Source of the DNA: Candidatus Poribacteria bacterium
GTDB lineage: Bacteria; Poribacteria; WGA-4E; WGA-3G
Reading direction: 5' to 3'
Length of the DNA stretch: 64,000 nt
NCBI GenBank assembly: GCA_012267415.1
Contig: JAAXGN010000107.1
Location: 62,001-126,000, forward strand
Shown here: positions 17,922 to 27,633 of the stretch, piece after piece
Position numbering within the stretch: the stretch's first letter is position 1
Layout: every line of letters starts with the position of its first letter
Notes under the pieces: model-generated
What the model saw: the letters and a program-made list of their open reading frames with translations, nothing else
The model's database searches: none
Told to the model about the DNA's origin: nothing
Position numbers and translations under genes: made by a program

Positions 17922-18009
17922 TTGCATAATCTGTCTTTTTTGCAAACTCTCGCTTCTTTATTAAACTCAACTGTCATTTACTTGATTAAAGCTAGTTTTT
18001 AGCATAGAA

Positions 18010-18213
18010 TTGGTAAGAATAGACTTAAAAACTGATAAGGTGCTATTGACACCCACTGAAGCAGCACAGATCAAAGCGGAACAAGCACAGTCCCTTGTCA
18101 AACAAGAATCTATAGCAAGACAACGCGCTGAAGAGGAGTTATTACAGCTCCGAGAAGAAGTTGAACGGTTGAAGACGCAAACAACTTCATCTCATGCAAA
18201 TTCTCAAAAGTAG
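18010..18213 (+). pseudogene. Remnant of a Uma2-family (DUF820) endonuclease C-terminus
   Basis: A 67-codon frame opening with TTG. Its content, D-L-K-T-D-K-V-L-L-T-P-T-E-A-A followed by a Gln/Glu/Ala/Arg-rich coiled coil, resembles the C-terminal tail of Uma2 proteins common in cyanobacteria and similar bacteria. The catalytic PD-(D/E)XK part is absent and there is no ribosome site, so I read it as a decayed gene rather than a small protein. Confidence 0.45.
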
Positions 18214-18248
18214 TCATGCTTCTACTAAAGTAAAGACACAAATTTTGT

Positions 18249-18277
18249 TTGTAAAAACAGGACATATACGTTATAAT
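18249..18277 (+). promoter_or_regulatory. Putative promoter upstream of the helicase gene
   Basis: TTGTAA (18249-18254) and a perfect TATAAT (18272-18277) with 17-base spacing. The next start codon is at 18562, so the leader would be about 280 bases and would carry a palindrome of the GGTGCGATTAGGAAA family near 18410-18430. The stretch 18214-18561 holds no gene that I can see. Confidence 0.35.
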
Positions 18278-18561
18278 TAAATTATTATATTACCCCAAGT
18301 TGCTTCCTATAAGAATTAGAAATGCAAACTTCGTTTTACAAGGATCGGTAGGTACCATTTCTTAATCGCACCATGTCTTATACTAGACGGTTCTGGTTAT
18401 GATATGGTGTGATTAGGAAAGCGCACTTTCTGGTTTTGGGTAAAACCGTTTTTTCGATTTAATCACTTAATCTTCATAAGTTTACGCCACATAGTTAGCA
18501 ACTTGGGTTATATTTACATAAAAGAGTTTCATCTGCCAATTTCTATCAAGGAAAGAGAAAA

Positions 18562-20475
18562 ATGCCTAGAATGATCCCTGATTCACTTCCTAGCGATGCC
18601 CCAGATTCAAAAAAATTGTTGTTTGAGACACTCAAATACGCTACTAACCCAATAGCCAGAGAATGGACGGTATTACACTCTGTAGAAATTGGACCGTGTG
18701 AAGATGCTACTAATTTAACTAATATTGATTTCATTATACTTGATTGGACTTATTTTTCTGTTATAACTATTAGTATTGTTCCTGAAGGACAAGAGAACTC
18801 CCATTCTTCTAAAACACCTGTATCACGACTCGCTAAGTCGGAAGAGGTAATGAATCTCTTAAAAGACCGTTTTGTAACTACTCACTTTAATAACGATTCT
18901 CCGATTGCACTTGGATTCGCTGCTGTCTACCCAACGTATCAACAATTTGATAGGCAAACATTACCAGTGCACTTAGAATCACTGTTTAATGATAATGAAC
19001 TTCCTGATGATTTAACTGGTTTTGCTCTGCTGACAGAATACAATGTATCCTGTGACGCTCTTAATCCTGAAATTCTAAGTAATACTCTGATGAATTATGC
19101 TCTTGAATTGCAAATATGGGAGAGAATAAGCACTGAGGAGGAAATGAAGAATGCTCAAATGCAAATGAATGAATTACAATCTAACTTGGAGTCAACTAAT
19201 ATGGCAATCACAACAATTTTTAGTGCAGATCTAAATTCTCTCCGCCAAGAGTTGCTGCGTTTGACAACCGATCAACTCAACAGTTTGAAGCGTTTAAAAA
19301 TAAATGACAGATGTGTAATTGATGGTGCGGCAGGAACAGGAAAAACCGTTCTTGCCTTGGAACTTGCAAAACAACGCTGCGATGCTGGGGATACTGTTGC
19401 TCTTCTTTGTAGTAATCCTAATCTATGTCGTCGCTTTGTCAAATGGACTAAGTCACTGTCAAGTGACAAAGGTGGGAAAGTTGTAGCGAGTACTCTTGCA
19501 ACATTACCAAATTGGGCATTCAGAGAGAACTCAAATCTTAGAAAAAAACACCAACGTCGACTAGCCGAATCACCTGGATTGGAAGAATCGCTTAAGCATG
19601 GTTATTATTTGGATGATAAATGGCCCTCATTTATAGATGAGACAGTTGCAGATTTGGGGGAGGAAGGTGTTTTTGATTACCTAATTGTTGACGAAGCTCA
19701 AAATATGTGTGAAGAGATGTTTCTAAAACTCATGAATGTGTTGTTAAAGGGTGGATTAGTTCATGGAAAATGGACGATGTTTGGCGACTTTACTAATCAG
19801 AACATAGTATCATCCCGCCTTACAAGAGACGGAAGGGATGTATTAAAAGATTTTGCGACTGGTATTCACTGGTCTAATGATGAGTTAGAAACAAACTGTC
19901 GGAATACACATGAGATAGCAGAAGCAGTAGCCATGTTAGCTGATATAGAATCGATTCCTATGTCAGGTGTTCACGGTCCAGTAGTGCAAGTTAGATATTT
20001 TTCCTCAGATAAATTAAATGAAATGTTAGATGACTTAATAATTACTTGGAAAAATAGAGGTTTTGAGTCTAAAGATATGATATTGCTTTCTAGCGGAGTT
20101 GGGGATGAATTTAATGTTGACATGACAAGTTACGGGGGATGGAAACTTTGCAATATAACCGAAGTTGAAGAAGAAGATAATTCAGAAGATATACTTGTCC
20201 CTGGAGCCCCTTCACAGGATAACATACTTAGGTACAGCAATGTTTATGACTTCCAAGGTTTAGAAAGTAACTTGGCTATTTTAGTAATGCCTGTCACTGA
20301 GGATTTGGTTAAATTAGCTGGAGGAATTGCCTTACCGCGCGTTGAACTATTAGATAGGGTACTCTATATAGGTATGAGTAGGGCAAAAACAATGCTCATA
20401 GTCCTTGCACATGAGAGTTACAAAGAAATCCTGGATGACCGTAGAACCGGTTGGAAACTTATCAAAGAGAGATAA
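18562..20475 (+). CDS. Superfamily 1 helicase-like ATPase with a degenerate NERD-like N-terminus
   Basis: 637 residues, with AAGGAAAG before the ATG. The C-terminal two thirds are a UvrD/DUF2075-type P-loop engine: G-A-A-G-T-G-K-T Walker A (about 256-263), Y-L-I-V-D-E-A-Q Walker B, E-T-N-C-R-N motif, Y-D-F-Q-G-L-E and Y-I-G-M-S-R-A-K motif VI. The N-terminal 170 residues have the strand pattern of a NERD nuclease domain (N-I-D-F-I-I-L-D then V-I-T-I-S-I-V), but the E-x-K that should follow is T-I-S, so nuclease activity is doubtful. NERD-helicase proteins occur in phage-defence islands; its position after a type III system fits that. Single-gene unit. Confidence 0.75.
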   Translation: MPRMIPDSLPSDAPDSKKLLFETLKYATNPIAREWTVLHSVEIGPCEDATNLTNIDFIILDWTYFSVITISIVPEGQENSHSSKTPVSRLAKSEEVMNLLKDRFVTTHFNNDSPIALGFAAVYPTYQQFDRQTLPVHLESLFNDNELPDDLTGFALLTEYNVSCDALNPEILSNTLMNYALELQIWERISTEEEMKNAQMQMNELQSNLESTNMAITTIFSADLNSLRQELLRLTTDQLNSLKRLKINDRCVIDGAAGTGKTVLALELAKQRCDAGDTVALLCSNPNLCRRFVKWTKSLSSDKGGKVVASTLATLPNWAFRENSNLRKKHQRRLAESPGLEESLKHGYYLDDKWPSFIDETVADLGEEGVFDYLIVDEAQNMCEEMFLKLMNVLLKGGLVHGKWTMFGDFTNQNIVSSRLTRDGRDVLKDFATGIHWSNDELETNCRNTHEIAEAVAMLADIESIPMSGVHGPVVQVRYFSSDKLNEMLDDLIITWKNRGFESKDMILLSSGVGDEFNVDMTSYGGWKLCNITEVEEEDNSEDILVPGAPSQDNILRYSNVYDFQGLESNLAILVMPVTEDLVKLAGGIALPRVELLDRVLYIGMSRAKTMLIVLAHESYKEILDDRRTGWKLIKER

Positions 20476-20822
20476 TTATATTTTTCAATTGAGTATTCTT
20501 GTAATATGGTCTTTTCGTCTTTAAGCAGGATCCCCTAATCCCTCAAAAGACAATTTTTGTGGATTTGACAGAAGCAAGAAATCAACCGTGTAGTAACGTT
20601 TGTATATTTATCCTTATGGATGTATGGGTAAAACTTAACTGAGGGGTGTACATAAAAAATTCAATGTGATAGTATGTCCTTAAAAGTAGTAGGCACACTC
20701 CGTGTGCTGTCCACAAAGTCAGAAACACACGATGAATTGTGCTACTACAACAGCATTTTGATGAATCAAGCAGCACCTAATATCTTTCCCCGTCTGGGTT
20801 GATGTGTCAAATAATCATTCCC
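20476..20822. other. Intergenic repeat region, no gene seen
   Basis: Holds a dispersed element starting TTAAAAGTAGTAGGCACACT (from about 20680) with the palindrome GCACACTCCGTGTGC and ending near 20748 in GTGCTACTAC. Similar sequence is found at 37471-37492 (inverted) and 50553-50583. The rest shows no convincing frame. Confidence 0.6.
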
Positions 20823-20831
20823 ACCCCTCAA

Positions 20832-22025
20832 CTAACTAGGGTTCTTTTTCTTCAGATTTTCAAGATGTTGTTTCACCTTATTCAGGTCATGATAATTATG
20901 TTGCAGGGCTAGTTCAAAAAATCTCCGAGCTGCAATTGTATTGTTCCTAAATAGTGCTCGTATACCCGAGTAATAGAAATCGTCCGTACTTTCTGGCGGT
21001 GAGTTAATAACAGTGTTCAAAAGTTCAATTGCATTTTCAGCAGTGGCTTCTCCATACACAAATACAAAATTACGATTTATAAAGTCTTCTCTATAGTTTG
21101 GACAAATTCTGACAGCGTTATCGTAGTCCTCTATAGCTTTTGTAGTCTCGTGCATCCTATAAAAAGTTAAACCCCTATTTAGGTAAATCATTGCATGGTC
21201 CCCAAGCATTTTAATTGCTTGGTCAAGTTCTATGAGAGCTTTATTGTAGTCACCTTTTTCTCGGAATGCTGCCCCTCTGTTATTGTAGCATGCAGCGGTA
21301 GGTTTAATCTGTATGGATCTATTGTAGTCTGAAAAAGCCAAAGTGTGATTCCCTAATACATCGTAGATCAACCCTCTAGTGTTGTAAGCATCTGCATTAT
21401 TCGGGTTGATACTGATAAGTTTGTTTAAGGTTTCAATTGCCTTGATATAATCCTTCTTTTTGAAATATGCATTAACCATTCCAATATAAGCTCTAGGGTT
21501 TTTAGGATCGATTTGGATAGCTCTGTTTGAATCAGCAATCGCCTTTACATATTCACGTAGTTCACAGTAGGCATAACATCTCAACACATATGCTTCAACA
21601 TCTTCTGGTGCAAATTTTATGGCTTTGTCTAAATCGTATATAGTTTTGAAATATTCTCCTTTGTTATAGTGAGAGCGAGCTCGATGGAAGTAAGCTTGCG
21701 GGTTTTCTTGGTCAATTTTAATGGCATTGTTAGCATCATGTATTGCTTTATCAAATTCACTTATGTGTAAGTATGACCTACTTCTGTTGATGTATGCTAA
21801 AAGGTTTTGATTGTCAAGTTCTATGGCTTTACTGTAATTCTCTATTGCTTTGTTATATTCACCTTTAGTAAAATGATCTGCCCCTATCCTGTTGTGGACA
21901 ATAGACCGTTGAACAGAGTTCCTACTACTGCTTATTCCTGATTTCCTAGTTTCATTTTGGATAATATTTTCTTTTTTAGATCGTCTTTTCCGTCTTTTCG
22001 GACGTTTCGGACGTTTCGGAGCCAT
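20832..22025 (-). CDS. TPR-repeat protein with Arg/Lys-rich N-terminus
   Basis: 397 residues from the ATG at 22025. The promoter at 22078-22106 would start RNA near 22071, which favours this ATG over an upstream TTG at 22070. Residues 2-18 are a run of Lys, Arg and Pro, perhaps for nucleic-acid or membrane contact. From about residue 45 there are at least nine tetratricopeptide repeats of 34 residues with A-Y-x-N-R-G and A-I-x-D-Y/L-x-x-A-I patterns. No signal peptide, so cytoplasmic. TPR proteins mediate protein assembly; the partner is unknown. Confidence 0.8.
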   Translation of the reverse strand: MAPKRPKRPKRRKRRSKKENIIQNETRKSGISSSRNSVQRSIVHNRIGADHFTKGEYNKAIENYSKAIELDNQNLLAYINRSRSYLHISEFDKAIHDANNAIKIDQENPQAYFHRARSHYNKGEYFKTIYDLDKAIKFAPEDVEAYVLRCYAYCELREYVKAIADSNRAIQIDPKNPRAYIGMVNAYFKKKDYIKAIETLNKLISINPNNADAYNTRGLIYDVLGNHTLAFSDYNRSIQIKPTAACYNNRGAAFREKGDYNKALIELDQAIKMLGDHAMIYLNRGLTFYRMHETTKAIEDYDNAVRICPNYREDFINRNFVFVYGEATAENAIELLNTVINSPPESTDDFYYSGIRALFRNNTIAARRFFELALQHNYHDLNKVKQHLENLKKKNPS

Positions 22026-22077
22026 AAAACCATCCTCATTGTCAATACTGTTGAAGGTGAATTCTCTCAAAATACAT

Positions 22078-22106
22078 TATATATTCCGTATACTACCTAT
22101 AGTCAA
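22078..22106 (-). promoter_or_regulatory. Promoter of the TPR gene
   Basis: On the minus strand TTGACT (22101-22106) and TATATA (22078-22083), 17 bases apart. The -10 box runs into a second TATAAT-like hexamer. The remaining gap up to 22279 is AT-rich and shows no gene. Confidence 0.6.
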
Positions 22107-22279
22107 TAGTATCCTTTATATATTGACAATTCAAAATCATATGTCAGATTACACTATGAATATGATATGAAAGTAAATTGTTTTGAAGTAAAAGAGTCTA
22201 ATTATTGCATCCTGAATTGTCAATTTAAAGATAACGTATTATGACACATTCAGAGACAGAAAGTCAACTATTTTATACT

Positions 22280-22987
22280 TTATTGATGTCTATAAAGCAA
22301 TTCCGGTAATTCAGTTAATCGTGTAATGGTTTCATGCCATTTACCGGGGTGTACGTTACCCCTATCAATTAGTATCGGACGGATACCGACTGCTTCTGCA
22401 CCAATAATGTCTGCTTGGTAAGTATCACCCACGTGGACGGTTTCTTCTGCCAAAACCCCTATTTTCTTGAGGGTATACTCAAAAATGTGTGCATCAGGTT
22501 TAGCAGATCGTACACGCACATCATGTGATGCTGTGATGGTATCAAAGAGATGTGCTATGCCAAGTCGTTCTAACAGCGGAAACAAGGGTGTGTCCCAGTT
22601 TGAGACTATCGCTAATTTATATCCGTCACGTTTTAACATTTGTAGTGTCGGAATTGTATCAGGGTAAAGTATTGCATTATTTGCTGCAAAGAGCGAATGT
22701 TCAGATTGCAGCAGTTCCCAAGTGATCTGGTCAACATGTTCTTCAACGCCGAGTTGTCTGATAAACTCTCCATAACTCTCTACGATTTTTTGCATTGTAC
22801 CAAGAATTGTGTGTTCCTTAGGATCTGAACCTGATGCATCTGCATATAAATTCGGTTCAGCTTCTGCAAAGCGTTCCCAATCAACATCAAATTCATATCG
22901 ATCAGCGATTTTTTGGATTATATCCTCCAGGGGTTGATCCCATACGCCTAACGTATGATAGAAATCAAAGAATACAGCTTTTATCAT
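22280..22987 (-). CDS. HAD-family hydrolase, haloacid-dehalogenase-like
   Basis: 235 residues from the ATG at 22987; an ATG two codons earlier (22993) is directly against the GAGGG site, so the second is better spaced. Motif I is F-F-D-F-Y-H-T-L: the nucleophile Asp is followed at +2 by Tyr rather than Asp, the pattern of 2-haloacid dehalogenase-like members rather than typical phosphatases. Motif II is V-S-N-W-D, and motif IV is G-D-T-Y-Q-A-D. The cap domain lies between residues about 15 and 90. It follows queC by a few bases and is probably co-transcribed. Substrate unknown. Confidence 0.85.
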   Translation of the reverse strand: MIKAVFFDFYHTLGVWDQPLEDIIQKIADRYEFDVDWERFAEAEPNLYADASGSDPKEHTILGTMQKIVESYGEFIRQLGVEEHVDQITWELLQSEHSLFAANNAILYPDTIPTLQMLKRDGYKLAIVSNWDTPLFPLLERLGIAHLFDTITASHDVRVRSAKPDAHIFEYTLKKIGVLAEETVHVGDTYQADIIGAEAVGIRPILIDRGNVHPGKWHETITRLTELPELLYRHQ

Positions 22988-22999
22988 AGTCATCCCTCA

Positions 23000-23716
23000 T
23001 TAGATATACAGAGTTGGGTCTGGTATCCCAGCCTCTGCAAACCCTTTTTTTCTTAGTTTACAACTATCGCATTTGCCACATGCCCTTCCATCTTTATCTG
23101 GATCGTAACAGCTGAGCGTGTGTGTATAATCAACACCGAGTGCTGTACCAGTCTTGATTATATCTGCTTTGGATTTGTCAATCAAAGGTGTTCGGATCTT
23201 GAGTTCTGTTTTGCTTTCAACGCCAGTTTGTGTGGCGAGATTAGCCATTGTTTGGTAAGCGTGGATATATTCAGGACGACAATCAGGATAACCGCTGTAG
23301 TCAATAGCATTAACCCCAATGAAAATCGTGTCCGATGAGAGCACCTCTGCCCATGCAACAGCATAAGACAGGAAGATAGTGTTTCTGGCAGGAACATAGG
23401 TTATAGGGATTCCTTCACTTACTTCAATATCTGAACGATTCTTTGGCACTTCAATGTCGGCTGTTAGTGCTGACGCACCGAAGATTCGTAGGTCAATGTC
23501 TATGATTATGTGTTGTTTTGCACCCAATTCTCGCGCGTTATGTTTCGCGTGGTCCAGCTCAATCTTATTTCGTTGACCGTAGCGAAAACTCATAGCATAA
23601 ACTTCAAAACCTTCCGAGAGTGCAATGGCTAAAGTCGTCGTTGAGTCTAATCCTCCACTGAGTAATACGACAGATCTTTTTTTATGATGGCTGCTTTTAT
23701 CTATATGAGGCTGCAA
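23000..23716 (-). CDS. queC: QueC, 7-cyano-7-deazaguanine synthase
   Basis: 238 residues. It makes preQ0 from 7-carboxy-7-deazaguanine, ammonia and ATP on the way to queuosine in tRNA. The ATP-pyrophosphatase loop S-G-G-L-D-S-T-T is at about 20-27. The four zinc cysteines near the C-terminus are in L-S-C-Y and A-C-G-K-C-D-S-C. The start is TTG at 23716 with AGGA seven bases upstream; no in-frame ATG lies before the pyrophosphatase loop. No queD, queE or queF is in the window. Confidence 0.95.
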   Translation of the reverse strand: MQPHIDKSSHHKKRSVVLLSGGLDSTTTLAIALSEGFEVYAMSFRYGQRNKIELDHAKHNARELGAKQHIIIDIDLRIFGASALTADIEVPKNRSDIEVSEGIPITYVPARNTIFLSYAVAWAEVLSSDTIFIGVNAIDYSGYPDCRPEYIHAYQTMANLATQTGVESKTELKIRTPLIDKSKADIIKTGTALGVDYTHTLSCYDPDKDGRACGKCDSCKLRKKGFAEAGIPDPTLYI

Positions 23717-23739
23717 TATTTAGTCCTGCCAAGGTTAGT

Positions 23740-23890
23740 AATATTCTTTGTTGGGACGGCAAATCACCGTCCCGTATAGGTGATAGACTATTGTTTAGTC
23801 CAGTTTAAAACTGCTGTAACCCGTTTGTAGTAGGGCAATTCATTGCCCGTTCTTGAAGGGAAAACGGGCAATGAATTGCCATTAAACGAA
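23740..23890. repeat. Cluster of dispersed palindromes
   Basis: Two unrelated hairpins: GGGACGGCAAATCACCGTCCC at about 23754-23774, and an inverted pair built on GGGCAATTCATTGCCC / GGGCAATGAATTGCC at about 23834-23880. The second type recurs at 31418-31480 in the gap before der. They fill the space between the two minus-strand units. Confidence 0.7.
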
Positions 23891-23920
23891 TTTACATGTA
23901 ATTCAATGGTAGACAGTCTA

Positions 23921-24448
23921 CTATTCCTGCTCAAATTCCAGTTTAGCAAAACGGAGGAAGATACCACCACCTGGTCTTGCCAGGGGTCCGTTAATTGCCA
24001 AGCAGGCGATAACATGCTTTGTCCCCGGTTCCGCATTTTCAGTAACAACGACGCGTTGGGGAGCATTGAATCCGGATGCGGCACCACGTCCCGACTCACC
24101 AAAAGCCAAGTCAATATCCCCATTGACCCATACTTCCCCGTAGTCGTCAATACACGTATGAAACCACACTTTTGAACCAGCAACAGATTTTCCATCTACG
24201 GTTTCAGGAATAGTAACTGTGATCCGATACCAGCCGAAACAGAGTCCAGTTAGGAGGACCGCCTGTATGTTTTCGCAAATATCCCACTCAGAATCATCAT
24301 AGTCAGCAAGACGCGCAGGTGATTCGGGCATCTGGTCAACTAATCCACCATTGGGTTCACCTGGAACGAGTCCAGCAGCAAACCGCCATTGTGATTCCGT
24401 TAGTTCAAGATGTTCAGCATTTTCTAAATCAAGTTCAGCAATAATCAT
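23921..24448 (-). CDS. Galactose-binding-like jelly-roll protein
   Basis: 175 residues, no signal peptide; AAGGAA precedes the ATG. The stretch W-Y-R-I-T-V-T-I-P followed by V-W-F-H-T-C-I-D-D-Y-G-E-V-W-V-N-G is the core of the sugar-binding domain found at the front of glycoside hydrolase family 2 and in galactose-binding folds. No catalytic module is attached. It starts 12 bases after the MFS gene, so the two are likely one transcript. The role is unknown; carbohydrate binding is inferred from fold only. Confidence 0.6.
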   Translation of the reverse strand: MIIAELDLENAEHLELTESQWRFAAGLVPGEPNGGLVDQMPESPARLADYDDSEWDICENIQAVLLTGLCFGWYRITVTIPETVDGKSVAGSKVWFHTCIDDYGEVWVNGDIDLAFGESGRGAASGFNAPQRVVVTENAEPGTKHVIACLAINGPLARPGGGIFLRFAKLEFEQE

Positions 24449-24460
24449 AGTCGTTCCTTT

Positions 24461-25639
24461 CTAATGTGTGCTTGTATGCCACAGTTTATAGGTTATATAA
24501 GTTGAACATAGCAGGAAAAGACCTGCTACAATAAATGGTATCTTGACAGAGATAATTACAAGGATTCCACTGAAAAGGTATCCAAGTAGAAATCCTGTAC
24601 TCCAAGCAAGATGTGTGATTCCAACACCGTGTCCTTTCTCATGTGCATCAGTAAATTCGTTGATAAACCTCGGAATAGTTGTTGAGAGTGCCCACGCTGC
24701 ACCTGTTCCGAGTATACCGAAGAATTCTAATGCGAATAATGAATCGTGATAGACTATCAAAGCAGATGCCATAAGTGTGACAAGGATATTCGTTACGAAA
24801 GCAGGTAGACGATGTCCAACGTTATCGCAGATTCTACCCGTTACAAATTGGCAAATAAATGCAAACAACAGACTCAGCATACCGTAGTAACCTGTTGCTT
24901 TTTCTCCACCAAGTTGATTGATCAGAATAGGCATCAATAGATTTACTGTTCCCCAATAGTATGTCGGAAAGACACGTAAACCGATGAGCATCTGTATCTG
25001 GTATCGTTTACATAAGTCAATATATTTTTCGATATTTAACGTTGATTTTAAAATGCTCTGCTTTCTACGCAGCGGGTTAATATCATTCTGTTTTACTCGC
25101 GGTAGTAAGAAGCAAGCTCCTATAAAGACCAAGCATGTAAAGATAATTGCTGTGTTACCAAAGTCAGTATAGCCATATTGGCTGATGACTTCTCCAGCAA
25201 TTGCGTTGCCAAGAGCACTGCCTAATGTTCTGCTGATAAAGTATAATCCGGTCGCGAATCCTAATCGTTCTGATGTAACAGAACTGATAAGATATGATTG
25301 TCCTCCAGCAGTTTTTAGTCCAGACGCAATACCCTCATAACATAAAAAACCGAATATCAACAGTGGTATTTGTGTTGTAAAAAGCCCTCCTATAACAACT
25401 GCCCCGGTCATGCCGATAAGCAGTGTAGGTTTTCGTCCGAATCTATCGCTAAGTGTACCGCCAATAAGTGCTGTTAGTCCTCCCAGTGCGATTGGTATGG
25501 TACGTAGTATTCCAGCAAAGAGTGGGTTTTCACCCATTACATTTTCTACGTATACTGGAAAGAAAAGATGCACCGGACCTGTTATCAGTCCAATAACAAA
25601 CACGACGCAACAGAGAGATATGAAACCGCGCGTCCACAT
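24461..25639 (-). CDS. Major facilitator superfamily transporter
   Basis: 392 residues with about 12 hydrophobic helices. The loop between helices 2 and 3 has G-G-T-L-S-D-R-F-G-R-K-P, the MFS signature, and the second half has a matching G-R-I-C-D-N-V-G-H-R. A conserved Arg in helix 4 (S-R-T-L-G-S-A-L-G) resembles drug/H+ antiporters. No clear ribosome site is seen before the ATG at 25639. Substrate unknown; it heads a two-gene unit with the jelly-roll protein. Confidence 0.85.
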   Translation of the reverse strand: MWTRGFISLCCVVFVIGLITGPVHLFFPVYVENVMGENPLFAGILRTIPIALGGLTALIGGTLSDRFGRKPTLLIGMTGAVVIGGLFTTQIPLLIFGFLCYEGIASGLKTAGGQSYLISSVTSERLGFATGLYFISRTLGSALGNAIAGEVISQYGYTDFGNTAIIFTCLVFIGACFLLPRVKQNDINPLRRKQSILKSTLNIEKYIDLCKRYQIQMLIGLRVFPTYYWGTVNLLMPILINQLGGEKATGYYGMLSLLFAFICQFVTGRICDNVGHRLPAFVTNILVTLMASALIVYHDSLFALEFFGILGTGAAWALSTTIPRFINEFTDAHEKGHGVGITHLAWSTGFLLGYLFSGILVIISVKIPFIVAGLFLLCSTYITYKLWHTSTH

Positions 25640-25701
25640 CAGTTCACATCAAAGCATATGTTCATATTATAGTGGTTTCCCTTGTCAATATCAAACTTTA
25701 C

Positions 25702-27330
25702 CTACGGCATTAGTTTCATGAGACTGTCTGTTATATTGGGTGCTGCGGTTCCGAGTCCACAAGCACTTGTTGCCTTCATTACAGAACCAATTTCAGCAAT
25801 TATATCTTTAGATTTCTGGTTTAATGGTTTAGATAGTAACTCGGTTAATCTATGCGTGCCGATTCGGCATGGGAAACATTTTCCACAAGATTCCTCTGCG
25901 AAAAATTCCATAGCATTATGTGCAACATCAAGCATATCTCGCGTGTCATCAAAGACCATGATGCCGCCTGCACCGAGCATCGCGCCAACGTTCTGGAAGC
26001 TGGGTTCATCAATGTTTATGTCAAGGTCGTTCTCCCCGATGAATCCTCCTGATAACCCCGCAGAAGTGATCGCTTGGATTTTTCTTCCAGGCAATGGTCC
26101 ACCTGCCCAATCATATAGTAATGATTTAAGCGGTAGACCGAAGGGTACTTCGTAATTGCCTGGTTTTTGGATGTCTCCTGATAGACTGATGATTTTTGTT
26201 CCTGAAAGGTCGGGATTATAGCTCAAACTTTTGTACCAAGCTGCCCCTTTTCTGAGTATTTGTGTCGCAGCAGCGAGAGTCTCTACATTGTTTACCACTG
26301 TCGGTAGGTTTTCAAAACCGTGTGTTACAGGATATGGTGGTCGGTTTCTTGGGAATGGGTGTTCTCCTTGTAAGCTGTTTAGTAACGAACCTTCTTCTCC
26401 ACAGACATAAGCACCTGCCCCGCGTCGTATGTATATATCAAAGTTGAATTGCGTATTGAGGATATCCTTACCTAACACGTTTTCTTTTTCTGCTTCTGCA
26501 ATTGCGGTTTCAAGTATTCTTAAGGTTTCAGGATACTCATAACGTAGATAGATAAATCCTCGTGTCGCTCCTGTTGCATAAGCTGCAAGTGTCATCCCTT
26601 CTATAATTGTGTGAGGTGCATAGTCAAGGATGACCCTATCCTTGAAACATCCCGGTTCACCTTCATCGGCATTGCAGACGATAGTTTTTGGTTCACCGGG
26701 AGCATTTAATACCGATTCCCATTTTACGCCAGTTGGGAAACCTGCTCCGCCTCTACCTGCAAGCTGACTATCCTTGAGTATTTGAATAACGTGCTGAGGT
26801 GTCAGGGATGTAACAGTTTTTCTGAGTGCCTCGTATCCTCCCGTATTTTGGTAGCCTTCTATTGTATTTCCGTTCTGTTCGCGTATGTCTGCGAAGATAC
26901 ATTCCTCTTTATCACCAGGATATTTCGGTGGTAATGGTGTGGATTGCACTGATAGATCTTCTGCGTTTTTACCAGTAAATACCTGATGTCCTTTTATTAC
27001 AGGTACGCAATCATCACATCTACCGGCACACGGCATTTCGGTTGCCCCCTCATCCTTTAAGGCATTTAGGATTTCTATACCGCCTTGCAGCCTACAGACA
27101 GGACCCGTACAGACGCGTGGTGCACTCTGTCCGGGTGCTTCACATGAAAAATGGTGATAGAATGTCAATGTGCCGAACAGTTCCGCAAGCGGAATGCGCA
27201 GCCCAACAGAAATATCGCGTAATACCTCTTCTGAGATAAATCCATCTCTATCATGGAATGCATGGAATACACTTAGTAATGGTGCGGGTTCATCACGCCA
27301 GTTGGCAATCAGTTCAGCGTTTGTTGACAT
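25702..27330 (-). CDS. NuoE-NuoF fusion: NADH-binding Fe-S flavoprotein
   Basis: 542 residues from the ATG at 27330, which has GGAGA upstream. The first 130 residues are a NuoE-like thioredoxin fold with [2Fe-2S] ligands C-T-G-P-V-C and C-A-G-R-C. The rest is NuoF: A-G-R-G-G-A-G-F-P-T-G for NADH, an FMN-binding segment G-A-G-A-Y-V-C-G-E-E, and [4Fe-4S] ligands E-S-C-G-K-C-F-P-C plus a later Cys in S-A-C-G. It ends without the extra ferredoxin domains of HndC-type subunits. No other complex I, hydrogenase or formate dehydrogenase gene is nearby, so its electron partner is unknown. Confidence 0.88.
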   Translation of the reverse strand: MSTNAELIANWRDEPAPLLSVFHAFHDRDGFISEEVLRDISVGLRIPLAELFGTLTFYHHFSCEAPGQSAPRVCTGPVCRLQGGIEILNALKDEGATEMPCAGRCDDCVPVIKGHQVFTGKNAEDLSVQSTPLPPKYPGDKEECIFADIREQNGNTIEGYQNTGGYEALRKTVTSLTPQHVIQILKDSQLAGRGGAGFPTGVKWESVLNAPGEPKTIVCNADEGEPGCFKDRVILDYAPHTIIEGMTLAAYATGATRGFIYLRYEYPETLRILETAIAEAEKENVLGKDILNTQFNFDIYIRRGAGAYVCGEEGSLLNSLQGEHPFPRNRPPYPVTHGFENLPTVVNNVETLAAATQILRKGAAWYKSLSYNPDLSGTKIISLSGDIQKPGNYEVPFGLPLKSLLYDWAGGPLPGRKIQAITSAGLSGGFIGENDLDINIDEPSFQNVGAMLGAGGIMVFDDTRDMLDVAHNAMEFFAEESCGKCFPCRIGTHRLTELLSKPLNQKSKDIIAEIGSVMKATSACGLGTAAPNITDSLMKLMP

Positions 27331-27476
27331 GTCCGTCTCCACAAGTCTATATATTGTGTGCGATTGTGAACTGTCAATTAGCGTATCAGATTTACAATAT
27401 AAGGTCAATGCTTTTGTTATGTCACCTGAAAATCAAATTGACACAAGATACAATGTCTAATAGAATATGGGAAAAA

Positions 27477-27615
27477 TATAGTAAAGTGAATAATTGATGA
27501 GACATTTCAACCCATATACCGATGACGAAGAACACCCAGCGTAGGGGCGAGGTCCCCTCGCCCGTTGTGAAGCCAGTCAATATTTTAACTGGCATTACAT
27601 CTAAAGTTCACTATA
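27477..27615. repeat. MITE-like repeat, copy C (139 bp)
   Basis: Nearly the same as copy B, from TATAGTAAAGTGAATAATTG to AAGTTCACTATA, with core GTAGGGGCGAGG...CCTCGCCC. It lies between the divergent NuoE-F fusion and the dioxygenase gene and ends 18 bases before the latter's ATG. Confidence 0.8.
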
Positions 27616-27633
27616 ATTAAAGGACTCCTCATA

